This document shows positions 1 to 5,898 of a stretch of DNA of 8,490 nucleotides, piece after piece; positions within the stretch are counted from its first letter, which is position 1, and the number at the start of each line of letters is the position of its first letter. The stretch is from an uncultured Altererythrobacter sp. Lineage in GTDB: Bacteria; Pseudomonadota; Alphaproteobacteria; Sphingomonadales; Sphingomonadaceae. The notes beneath the pieces are model-generated. The model was not told where the DNA came from. It made no database searches and saw nothing but the letters and a program-made list of their open reading frames with translations. The DNA is taken from positions 1-8,490 of the forward strand of contig CALFEA010000243.1 of NCBI GenBank assembly GCA_937950385.1, read 5' to 3'. Made by a program: the position numbers and the translations under genes.

Positions 1-821
1 TTGCCTTCATCGAGGCTCTTGGCGACTTCGACTTGCTTGGCAGTAAAGGCCGCAGTGCCTTCATTCTTCATCGCACGCACCGGGATCACTGGCAGACGCG
101 GATCAACCTGCACACTGGCAACCGCATCACGGGCGGAGGCGTGAAAGAACGCTTTTTTAAAGGCAGGATGAGCGATACTTTCTGTGGCGCAGGCAAACCG
201 GGTTCCAAGCTGGACACCGGCGGCACCCATTTCCAAATAGCCCGCCATCGCCTCGCCTCGGGCTATGCCGCCAGCCACAAAAATCAGCTGATCAGCGGCC
301 AGTACGGGCAAGATTTCTTGCGCCAAAACACTGGTCGAAACGGGGCCAATATGACCGCCCGCCTCCATCCCTTCGATCACGATCGCATCGGCACCGCGCC
401 GCAGCAAATTTTTTGCCAAAGCCAAGGTCGGCGCAAAACAAATCGCTTTGGCATCTTTGCCAGATTGGCCGCGGATCGCCTCCAATGTGCCTTTTGGCGG
501 AATACCGCCTGCCAGCACAATATGACCGATCTGGTGATCGCGGCATACTGCGATTAGCTCAAGCAGCAGCGGATGCATGGTGATCAGATTGACGCCAAAT
601 GGCTTATCTGTCAGCGCTTTAGTGGCAGCTATTTCAGCATCGAGCAATTCAGGCGTCATCGCTCCGCAGGCTATCACACCAAAACCGCCAGCGTTGGAAA
701 TGGCTGAGACCAAATTGCGCTCCGACACCCAGCTCATCGCGCCGCACATTATTGCGGTTTCTGTTCCAAGAAACGCGCAGCCGCGCGCCATCATTTCTGT
801 TGTTTTGGGATATGCGCTCAT
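1..821 (-). CDS. FMN-dependent nitronate monooxygenase / FabK-like flavin oxidoreductase (3' end outside window)
   Basis: The reading frame is open from an ATG at 821 to the window edge, giving 273 residues. The family is usually about 310-330 residues, so roughly the last 40-50 are missing. It reads as a TIM-barrel FMN enzyme of the nitronate monooxygenase (2-nitropropane dioxygenase) superfamily. Visible landmarks are MCGAMSWVSE (about residues 25-34), NAGGFGVI (43-50), KPFGVNL (73-79), the EGMEAGGHIG block with the family histidine (150-159), VAGGIARGE (182-190) and GAAGVQLGTRF (199-209). The EGMEAGGHIG and GTRF motifs are shared with FabK, the flavin enoyl-ACP reductase, so the substrate is not settled: it could oxidise nitronates, reduce quinones or reduce enoyl-ACP. 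An AGG lies 7 nt before the start. purT ends 43 nt upstream on the same strand, so cotranscription is plausible. Superfamily is certain; exact reaction is not. Confidence 0.85.
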   Translation of the reverse strand, partial: MSAYPKTTEMMARGCAFLGTETAIMCGAMSWVSERNLVSAISNAGGFGVIACGAMTPELLDAEIAATKALTDKPFGVNLITMHPLLLELIAVCRDHQIGHIVLAGGIPPKGTLEAIRGQSGKDAKAICFAPTLALAKNLLRRGADAIVIEGMEAGGHIGPVSTSVLAQEILPVLAADQLIFVAGGIARGEAMAGYLEMGAAGVQLGTRFACATESIAHPAFKKAFFHASARDAVASVQVDPRLPVIPVRAMKNEGTAAFTAKQVEVAKSLDEG

Positions 822-864
822 AAGAGAACCTGACTAGGCGCAGCTGACCAAACCGGCAAGCGCC

Positions 865-2034
865 TCAATCCTTATAGGTGATAGTGACTTTTGCAGCCGC
901 TGCATTGGCAAGAGTGCGGGCCGCGTCAACATCGCTGCCGGTTGCAAGGGCAACACCCATCCGGCGAAAACGCCGCGTTACAGGCTTTGCAAAAATGCGA
1001 ATATCCGCCTGCTCAGGGCTGAGCGCAATTGCATCAGCAACGCCTTCAAATGCGAAATCACTGCTGTCTTGCGCAGCCAAAATGACAGATGAGGCGGACG
1101 GGCGTGCACGGATGTCCGCTGGCACAGGCAGTCCCAATATCGCGCGCGCATGCAAATCAAACTCGGTCAGATTTTGTGAGCACAATGTGACCATGCCAGT
1201 ATCATGCGGGCGCGGCGACAATTCAGAGAAGATGACTGCATCGCCCTTTACGAAAAACTCTACACCGAACAAGCCATTGCCGCCCAGCTCATTCACCACT
1301 GTAGCGGCCATCTCTTGCGCGGCTGACAAAGCATTCGCGCTCATTTGCGCAGGTTGCCAGCTTTCCTGATAATCGCCGCGTTCTTGGCGGTGACCGATTG
1401 GCGGACAAAAGGTAATACCATCTTTGTGACGCACGGTTAGCAAAGTGATCTCATAGTCAAAGTCGACAAATTGCTCGACGATCACCCGCGCCCTGTCACC
1501 CCGCATATTGGCCACTGCATAGTTCCATGCGGCCTCTAGCTCGGCTGCGCTATCGACCTTGCTTTGGCCTTTGCCAGATGAGGACATGACGGGCTTAATG
1601 ATGCAAGGAAAGCCGGTGACCCCTGCGCCCGCAATGACGCCCTCTAAGCTTTCAGCATAGCGATAAACGCTGGTTTTTAGTCCGAGCTCATCTGCCGCCA
1701 GATCGCGGATCGCATCGCGGTTCATGGTCAATTGAGCAGCCCGCGCGGTGGGCACAACGGTAAAGCCATCGGCCTCCACCTGCGCCAAAGCCTCGGTGCG
1801 GATCGCCTCCACCTCTGGCACAATAAAGTCGGGTTGGTGCTTAGTTATCGCGGCGCGCAAGGCATCAGCGTCCAGCATTGAAAACACCTCGCGCCCATCG
1901 GCCAATTGCATGGCCGGCGCATTGTCATAAGCATCGCAGGCAATCACTTGGGCGCCCAATCGCTTGGCAGAGATAACAAATTCGCGGCCCAATTCGCCTG
2001 AACCCAGAAGAAGAATTTTTGCAGTGTAGCTCAT
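865..2034 (-). CDS. purT: Formate-dependent phosphoribosylglycinamide formyltransferase PurT (GAR transformylase 2)
   Basis: PurT is a cytosolic ATP-grasp enzyme that joins formate to glycinamide ribonucleotide (GAR), using ATP, in the third step of purine synthesis. It is the folate-independent alternative to PurN. The protein has 389 residues; the E. coli enzyme has about 392. From N to C terminus it shows GSGELG (11-16) in the pre-ATP-grasp domain, LTMNRDAIR (102-110), the ATP loop around KPVMSSSGKGQ (147-157), GHRQERGDYQESWQP (214-228) and two likely Mg-binding glutamates, E259 in GVEFF and E271 in SELSPRPHDTGM. The frame is open 45 codons further upstream, but that extension lies inside the preceding gene and has no family similarity. 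The ATG at 2034 puts the N terminus just before the nucleotide-binding strand, and an AAGG lies 9 nt before it. The GGDEF-like gene ends 19 nt upstream, suggesting one transcript. Confidence 0.96.
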   Translation of the reverse strand: MSYTAKILLLGSGELGREFVISAKRLGAQVIACDAYDNAPAMQLADGREVFSMLDADALRAAITKHQPDFIVPEVEAIRTEALAQVEADGFTVVPTARAAQLTMNRDAIRDLAADELGLKTSVYRYAESLEGVIAGAGVTGFPCIIKPVMSSSGKGQSKVDSAAELEAAWNYAVANMRGDRARVIVEQFVDFDYEITLLTVRHKDGITFCPPIGHRQERGDYQESWQPAQMSANALSAAQEMAATVVNELGGNGLFGVEFFVKGDAVIFSELSPRPHDTGMVTLCSQNLTEFDLHARAILGLPVPADIRARPSASSVILAAQDSSDFAFEGVADAIALSPEQADIRIFAKPVTRRFRRMGVALATGSDVDAARTLANAAAAKVTITYKD

Positions 2035-2040
2035 GCCTAC

Positions 2041-2056
2041 ACGCCTTAACGCCTTA
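2041..2056 (-). repeat. Tandem 8-nt repeat TAAGGCGT spanning the GGDEF-gene stop and the purT ribosome binding site
   Basis: On the minus strand two perfect copies of TAAGGCGT lie end to end. The TAA of the first copy is the stop codon of the GGDEF-like gene. The AAGG of the second copy sits 9 nt before the purT ATG and is the best Shine-Dalgarno match. A short inverted pair, CACGC (2057-2061) and GCGTG (2040-2044), flanks the repeats and could form a 5-bp stem that covers the last G of that AAGG. The repeat is seen directly; any effect on purT translation is inference. Confidence 0.7.
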
Positions 2057-3052
2057 GCGTGCAGCAACCAAGCAGCGCCTTCCAAATATTGTTTCTGCGC
2101 TCTCACAGCCATGCAGCCAATCGCCGCATTCGGTGCGCTTTCCGCCGCTGGCTTTTGCAACCGACACACCCAATTCTGCGCGCGACATTATGCTATCAAG
2201 AGATCCGCTGGCCTGCGCCACGCCTGCACTGGTGGTAAGCCGTGTATTTTCAAATCCAAGATCAGCGGAAATTGCGGCAAAAGTATCGATAATTTCCTGA
2301 GTCCAGGCCAGCGCATCAACCAGATTATGCTGAGGCAGGAACGCCGCAAAACGCTCCCCTTGCATATGGGCAATAGCGACTTTGTGTCCAGATATTGCCG
2401 TTAGGAATTGCGCAAAAGCCTTCACAACTTCATCGCCCATGCTCTGACCAAAGCGGAGGGTGATCGCGCGGAAATGGTCGATTTCAAAAAAGGCCACGAT
2501 ACCGCTTTGCGAAGGGCTACGTGCTTGGTTAAGTGCCTTACTCAGAGCAGAGGAAAATGCTTCACGATTGGGCAAGCCCGTCAATGGATCGGTCAGGGCG
2601 CTAGCGGCCATTTGCGGACGCAGGCCAAGGCCTTTTTCAATACGCTGCATGACACCCAAAAGCCCAGTTTCAAAAGTTGGCTTCAGGCTTAAGGAATACC
2701 AATCCTCAGCCCGGTCATTGGCGGCCATCGCTGCAGAAAGCTGCTGATTGGCGGTGAGTGTGACTGGGAAAATGATCTTATCCAGCGGCGCTGTGCCTTG
2801 CAAAGCGTGGCGGTGATAATCGCGCAAATTGCCCCTATGGCGCTTGGCTGCAAGATCGGTGATATGCGGTTTGATCAGCATGCGCGGCAAATCTATGCGT
2901 ATCGCATCAAGACCGCTGGAGGTCTCTTGGATGAAACCCTCACCATCGGTTTTGATAATAATATCGCCGCCCAAATCAGAGATCGCTTCAATGACATCGG
3001 CTTCATCTGAAACAGAGACTGCATCAGCAGCACGATTTGGGATAAGCGGCAT
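2054..3052 (-). CDS. PAS-like / degenerate GGDEF domain protein
   Basis: This is a 332-residue soluble protein with no signal peptide or membrane segment. Residues about 20-130 look like a divergent PAS sensor fold (LGGDIIIKTDGEGFIQ, later WYSLSLKP); this is judged by eye. Residues about 153-305 are a GGDEF domain that opens with the typical DPLTGLPNREAF (155-166). Active diguanylate cyclases make cyclic di-GMP, but key positions are altered here. The GG(D/E)EF signature reads QGERF (231-235), the metal-site DxD is EID (190-192), and the nucleotide-contacting IND is ITL (197-199). The domain is therefore probably catalytically dead and may act as a GTP or c-di-GMP sensor or a protein-interaction module. 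The tail after residue 305 has three cysteines (309, 316, 327). I chose the ATG at 3052 because GAGGGA stands just before it; the frame extends to 3121 without comparable support. It lies 19 nt before purT. Confidence 0.85.
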   Translation of the reverse strand: MPLIPNRAADAVSVSDEADVIEAISDLGGDIIIKTDGEGFIQETSSGLDAIRIDLPRMLIKPHITDLAAKRHRGNLRDYHRHALQGTAPLDKIIFPVTLTANQQLSAAMAANDRAEDWYSLSLKPTFETGLLGVMQRIEKGLGLRPQMAASALTDPLTGLPNREAFSSALSKALNQARSPSQSGIVAFFEIDHFRAITLRFGQSMGDEVVKAFAQFLTAISGHKVAIAHMQGERFAAFLPQHNLVDALAWTQEIIDTFAAISADLGFENTRLTTSAGVAQASGSLDSIMSRAELGVSVAKASGGKRTECGDWLHGCESAETIFGRRCLVAAR

Positions 3053-3215
3053 AATTCGTCCCTCGCTTTGACGACTGGACACAAGCCCAATCGTGAACAA
3101 TACGCTGGCCCTTATGGACAAGCGTTAGCGTGCCGCGAGAGCTGCATGCCGGATTTTAGCTCCGCGCATTACAGCGATTCGGCGTGGGAGTATGTGTCGC
3201 GCATTGGCGGCCATT

Positions 3216-3232
3216 GTTCCATTAGGCGGAAC
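3216..3232 (-). repeat. Short inverted repeat (GTTCC / GGAAC, 7-nt loop)
   Basis: The arms GTTCC (3216-3220) and GGAAC (3228-3232) are perfectly complementary around a 7-nt loop. The element sits one base from the larger palindrome at 3234-3251, so the two could form tandem hairpins in the lysC 3' untranslated transcript. Five base pairs alone would be weak, and no U-run follows on the minus strand. Confidence 0.35.
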
Positions 3233-3233
3233 C

Positions 3234-3251
3234 CCTAGTGACTTCACTAGG
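3234..3251 (-). terminator. Near-perfect palindrome after lysC; possible terminator stem or protein-binding site
   Basis: The 18-nt sequence CCTAGTGACTTCACTAGG has 8-nt arms that are exact reverse complements around a central CT. It starts 46 nt beyond the lysC stop. Its place after a gene suggests a transcript-end hairpin, but no U-run follows in the lysC direction. On the opposite strand a GTTTTG follows two bases later, yet no plus-strand gene lies nearby to terminate. The symmetry would also suit a dimeric DNA-binding protein. The palindrome is certain; its role is open. Confidence 0.4.
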
Positions 3252-3297
3252 CTGTTTTGCTTGGATAGCCGAAGATGGCGCCCCAAAGCCCTTTCAA

Positions 3298-4569
3298 TCA
3301 ATCGGCCGCGTCCAAACCGTAGGCGGTATGAAGCACGCGGACGGCCAGCTCTGTCTCATCCTCATCGATGATGACTGAGACTTTGATTTCAGAAGTTGAA
3401 ATTGCCTGAATATTGATCCCGCGATCCGACAAAGCGCGAAACATAGTGCTGGCAACGCCCGCATGGCTTTTCATACCGACGCCAACGACGCTGATTTTCG
3501 CAATGTGATTATCCGTGATGATCCGGTTAAAACCAATCGCCTCGGCTCGGTCATCCAGCATGGCCTGCGCGCGTGCCAGATCGGCGGCGGGCACGGTGAA
3601 GGTCACATCGGTCTCACCCTTGTCGCGGCCCACGTTCTGAATGATCATATCGACATTGATCGCCGCATCCGCCAGCGGCGTGAAAATATCGGCCACAGCG
3701 CCCGGCTTATCAGGCACGCGGGTGAGGATAATTTTCGCCTCATTTTTGTCATGAGCGATACCGGTTACGAGTTGGCGTTCCATATCGCCTTGCTCCACTA
3801 ATTGATCCATTTCCGCATCCGACACGATCAGCGTGCCGGGCAATTCATCGGCGGCCGCCGCGTCATCATCCCCAAAGCTGGAGAGGACTTGCACGCGCAC
3901 GCCTTCTTTCATCGCTAGGCCAACGCTGCGCGTTTGCAAAACCTTTGCGCCGACAGATGCCAGCTCTAGCATTTCCTCGTAGGTCACCGCTTTTTGCTTT
4001 CGGGCCTTGGCGACAATGCGAGGGTCTGTAGTGTAGACGCCGTCGACATCGGTGTAGATATCGCAGCGATCCGCTTTCACAGCCGCCGCCACTGCAACCG
4101 CCGAAGTGTCCGATCCGCCGCGCCCCATTGTGGTGATCCGGCCTTCATCAGATACGCCTTGAAAGCCGGGGATGACTGCGATCTCTCCGCGTTCCATGCT
4201 GGCAATCAAGTCTGGCGCATCAATGGTCTCAACACGCGCTTTGGAATGGGCCTCGATTGTTTTGACCGGCAATTGCCAGCCCATCCAGCTGCGCGCTTTG
4301 CAGCCTAGGCTTTGCAATGTCATCGCGAGCAGGCCGGATGTGACTTGCTCGCCGCTGGCGACCACCACATCAAACTCTGCAGGATCATATAGCGCATTGG
4401 CCTCGCGGCAGAAGTTCACCAAACGGTCGGTTTCGCCCGCCATAGCGCTGACTACGACCGCAACCTCATGGCCCGCCGCCTGTTGCTTGCGCACGATATT
4501 GGCCACGCGCCGAATGCGTTCGGTCCCCGCCATGGAGGTTCCGCCAAATTTCATCACAATCCGGGCCAC
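3298..4569 (-). CDS. lysC: Aspartate kinase LysC with C-terminal tandem ACT domains
   Basis: Aspartate kinase phosphorylates L-aspartate with ATP, the first committed step towards lysine (and diaminopimelate), threonine, methionine and isoleucine. The protein is 423 residues, a typical length for the stand-alone bacterial type. The amino acid kinase domain (about 1-250) has KFGGTS (7-12), SGEQVTSG (72-79), MGRGGSDTSA (148-157) and the ATP-site TDVDGVYTTDPR (173-184). Two ACT domains follow, beginning near ILTRVPDKPGAV (281-292) and ISVVGVGMKSHAGVA (359-373). In this family these domains bind lysine and/or threonine for feedback inhibition. The start is a GTG at 4569 giving MARIVMKFGGTS, the expected N terminus; an AGGA lies 11 nt upstream, a somewhat long spacing. 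It diverges from ubiG across 52 nt. Which amino acid inhibits it cannot be read from the sequence. Confidence 0.97.
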   Translation of the reverse strand: MARIVMKFGGTSMAGTERIRRVANIVRKQQAAGHEVAVVVSAMAGETDRLVNFCREANALYDPAEFDVVVASGEQVTSGLLAMTLQSLGCKARSWMGWQLPVKTIEAHSKARVETIDAPDLIASMERGEIAVIPGFQGVSDEGRITTMGRGGSDTSAVAVAAAVKADRCDIYTDVDGVYTTDPRIVAKARKQKAVTYEEMLELASVGAKVLQTRSVGLAMKEGVRVQVLSSFGDDDAAAADELPGTLIVSDAEMDQLVEQGDMERQLVTGIAHDKNEAKIILTRVPDKPGAVADIFTPLADAAINVDMIIQNVGRDKGETDVTFTVPAADLARAQAMLDDRAEAIGFNRIITDNHIAKISVVGVGMKSHAGVASTMFRALSDRGINIQAISTSEIKVSVIIDEDETELAVRVLHTAYGLDAAD

Positions 4570-4621
4570 GTGTGTGCTTATCCTGCTGGTTCAATCTCTC
4601 GCGCGCTGTTAAGGGCGTGTA
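4570..4621. promoter_or_regulatory. Divergent lysC-ubiG intergenic region
   Basis: Only 52 nt separate the two divergent start codons. The region holds the lysC AGGA (4581-4584, minus strand) and the ubiG AAGGG (4611-4615, plus strand). Two promoters with ordinary leaders cannot both fit without overlapping each other or the opposite coding region. On the minus strand a weak pair, TTGCGT and TAACAG with 17-nt spacing, spans the ubiG start and could serve lysC, but the -10 match is poor. No clear ubiG promoter was found. Confidence 0.4.
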
Positions 4622-5359
4622 ATGACAAACGCAAATGTTGCAAATGTAACTATCCGTCCAGAAGAAGCGGCGCATTTCGGTGAGTTGGCGCGTGAGTGGT
4701 GGAATCCTAAGGGCCCGATGGCCTCGCTACACCAAGTTAACCCCGTGCGCCTGCGCTATATTCGCGATGCAGTGGACCGGCATTGGGGCGGCGATATTCG
4801 TGAGAGCACACCACTCGCGGGCAAGCTGGCGCTCGATATTGGCTGCGGCGCGGGCCTCGCGTGTGAGCCTTTGGCGCGGCTGGGCGCTGATGTGACCGGC
4901 ATTGATGCAGCGGGCGAAAATGTGTCGGCCGCCGCCGCTCATGCAGAAGCCGTAGGCCTCGACATTCGCTATATGGCGGGCGAGCTTGCATCGCTGAATG
5001 TAGGCGCGTTTGATCTGGTTACGTGTTTGGAAGTGGTCGAGCATGTTGCCGATAAGCCCGCGTTTCTGGCCGAGGTCGCAGCATCACTAAAGCCGGACGG
5101 TCTGCTGGTTATGTCGACACCCAATCGCACGGCAGCTTCGCGGCTTCTACTGGTCGGCGCGGCAGAGGCAGTTGGCTATGTTCCCAAGGGCACGCATGAT
5201 TGGAGTGATTTCGTCACGCCGGAGGAATTGGAAGCACTGCTGGCGGACGCTGGCCTGACCATGTCAGAGCCCACCGGCATTGCTTGGCGGCCGGACAAGA
5301 GCCTGCATTTGGGCGAGGATTTGTCGCTCAATTATATTGTGACAGCGCGGAAGACTTAG
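4622..5359 (+). CDS. ubiG: Ubiquinone biosynthesis O-methyltransferase UbiG
   Basis: UbiG is a SAM-dependent methyltransferase that performs both O-methylation steps of ubiquinone synthesis (the polyprenyl-catechol intermediate and demethylubiquinol). It is peripheral to the inner membrane. The protein has 245 residues, within the normal family range. The N-terminal FGELAREWWNPKGPM with LHQVNPVRLRYI is characteristic of UbiG. The Rossmann core has SAM motif I LDIGCGAGL (71-79), the acidic GIDAA (93-97), and LEVVEHV (136-142). STPNRT (165-170), GTHDW (190-194) and the C-terminal SLNYIVTARK complete the signature. AAGGG lies 6 nt before the ATG. It is the only plus-strand gene here, diverging from lysC and converging on the small lipoprotein gene. 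Confidence 0.96.
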   Translation: MTNANVANVTIRPEEAAHFGELAREWWNPKGPMASLHQVNPVRLRYIRDAVDRHWGGDIRESTPLAGKLALDIGCGAGLACEPLARLGADVTGIDAAGENVSAAAAHAEAVGLDIRYMAGELASLNVGAFDLVTCLEVVEHVADKPAFLAEVAASLKPDGLLVMSTPNRTAASRLLLVGAAEAVGYVPKGTHDWSDFVTPEELEALLADAGLTMSEPTGIAWRPDKSLHLGEDLSLNYIVTARKT

Positions 5360-5365
5360 GGCGAA

Positions 5366-5379
5366 AGGCCTGGTGGCCT
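5366..5379. terminator. Small hairpin between convergent ubiG and lipoprotein genes
   Basis: AGGCC (5366-5370) and GGCCT (5375-5379) form a 5-bp GC-rich stem around a TGGT loop. It lies just after the ubiG stop and overlaps the stop codon of the convergent gene, so it could end transcription from both sides. Neither side has a U-run and the stem is short, so support is modest. Confidence 0.35.
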
Positions 5380-5755
5380 AGCAGCGCGTAAATTGGATAG
5401 CTGGTAATTGCTTGCCAAAATTGCTCGTCATTTCAACACGGATTTTACCGCCTTCTGCTATCAAATCACGAAAGTTCTGAGTAGCGCACAGCTTAGGGCG
5501 AAGCAATTTCTGTAAGGCCATGGGATCATATGTTTCGTTGCCAAGGGGCATGTTGCCCATAATCAAAACCATTGTATCGCCATTGTCCACGCGGGCATTC
5601 ATCGTTGCGTTGGGGAATATTTTTGCAAATTCAGCAGTGCCGCTTTCATTAATATTGCGTGCCACATCCGGCATGACTTCAATGGCGCTCTTATTCTCCA
5701 GCATGCCGCAAGCAGGCAATAGAGCCAAAACTCCCAGCACAATCCATTTCGCCAT
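5378..5755 (-). CDS. Small predicted lipoprotein of unknown function
   Basis: I do not recognise this 125-residue protein. Its N terminus is a lipoprotein signal: a lysine at residue 3, a hydrophobic core WIVLGVLALL, and a lipobox L-P-A-C with the lipidated cysteine at 16. Residue +2 is glycine, which in the E. coli Lol rule favours the outer membrane. The mature part (about 110 residues) has no membrane segment and two cysteines, at 90 (RPKLC) and at the last residue 125 (FTRC), that could form a disulfide. The pattern LLRPKLC, then LIAEGGKIRVEM, then a terminal TRC suggests a small beta-rich periplasmic domain. Two adjacent ATGs (5758 and 5755) are possible starts; 5755 has better spacing from the GGGGGGAA upstream. 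It is separated from glpQ by an AT-rich gap and probably has its own promoter. Confidence 0.75.
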   Translation of the reverse strand: MAKWIVLGVLALLPACGMLENKSAIEVMPDVARNINESGTAEFAKIFPNATMNARVDNGDTMVLIMGNMPLGNETYDPMALQKLLRPKLCATQNFRDLIAEGGKIRVEMTSNFGKQLPAIQFTRC

Positions 5756-5803
5756 CATACTTCCCCCCAAATTCAGATTAATTCAATAGGGCTGTAGAAT
5801 GAA

Positions 5804-5831
5804 ATTTTGGTTATCTTCCATTCGATGTGAA
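5804..5831 (-). promoter_or_regulatory. Candidate promoter for the lipoprotein gene
   Basis: On the minus strand TTCACA (5831-5826, 5 of 6 to TTGACA) and CAAAAT (5809-5804, 4 of 6 to TATAAT) are 16 nt apart, leaving a leader of roughly 40 nt to the start. A second TTCACA (5845-5840) lies 14 nt upstream, so the hexamer is directly repeated. The match is suggestive only, because the whole gap is AT-rich. Confidence 0.3.
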
Positions 5832-5898
5832 ATATTTACTGTGAACCAGAAACCAAATAAGAACATAGCCTCAATATTTGGAAATAAACGGACAATAA

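Larger units (their letters stand above)
3053..3297. other. Intergenic region between lysC and the GGDEF-like gene
   Basis: This 245-nt gap lies after the lysC stop and before the GGDEF-like gene, both on the minus strand. The lysC-proximal end holds two adjacent inverted repeats (see separate entries). The rest must carry any promoter for the GGDEF-purT unit, but I could not find a convincing -35/-10 pair with standard spacing. The 69 nt next to the downstream gene are open in its frame but are probably untranslated leader. No RNA gene is recognisable. Confidence 0.5.

Noticed and set aside
33..557. A 174-codon open frame on the plus strand
   Set aside because: It is antisense to the flavin oxidoreductase, whose frame is continuous and carries conserved motifs throughout.
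2035..2169. Upstream extension of the purT frame by 45 codons
   Set aside because: It overlaps the end of the GGDEF-like gene and has no similarity to PurT, whose normal N terminus begins at 2034.
3053..3121. Longer start for the GGDEF-like protein
   Set aside because: The ATG at 3052 has a good GAGGGA ribosome site, while the upstream start has none and adds residues with no domain similarity.
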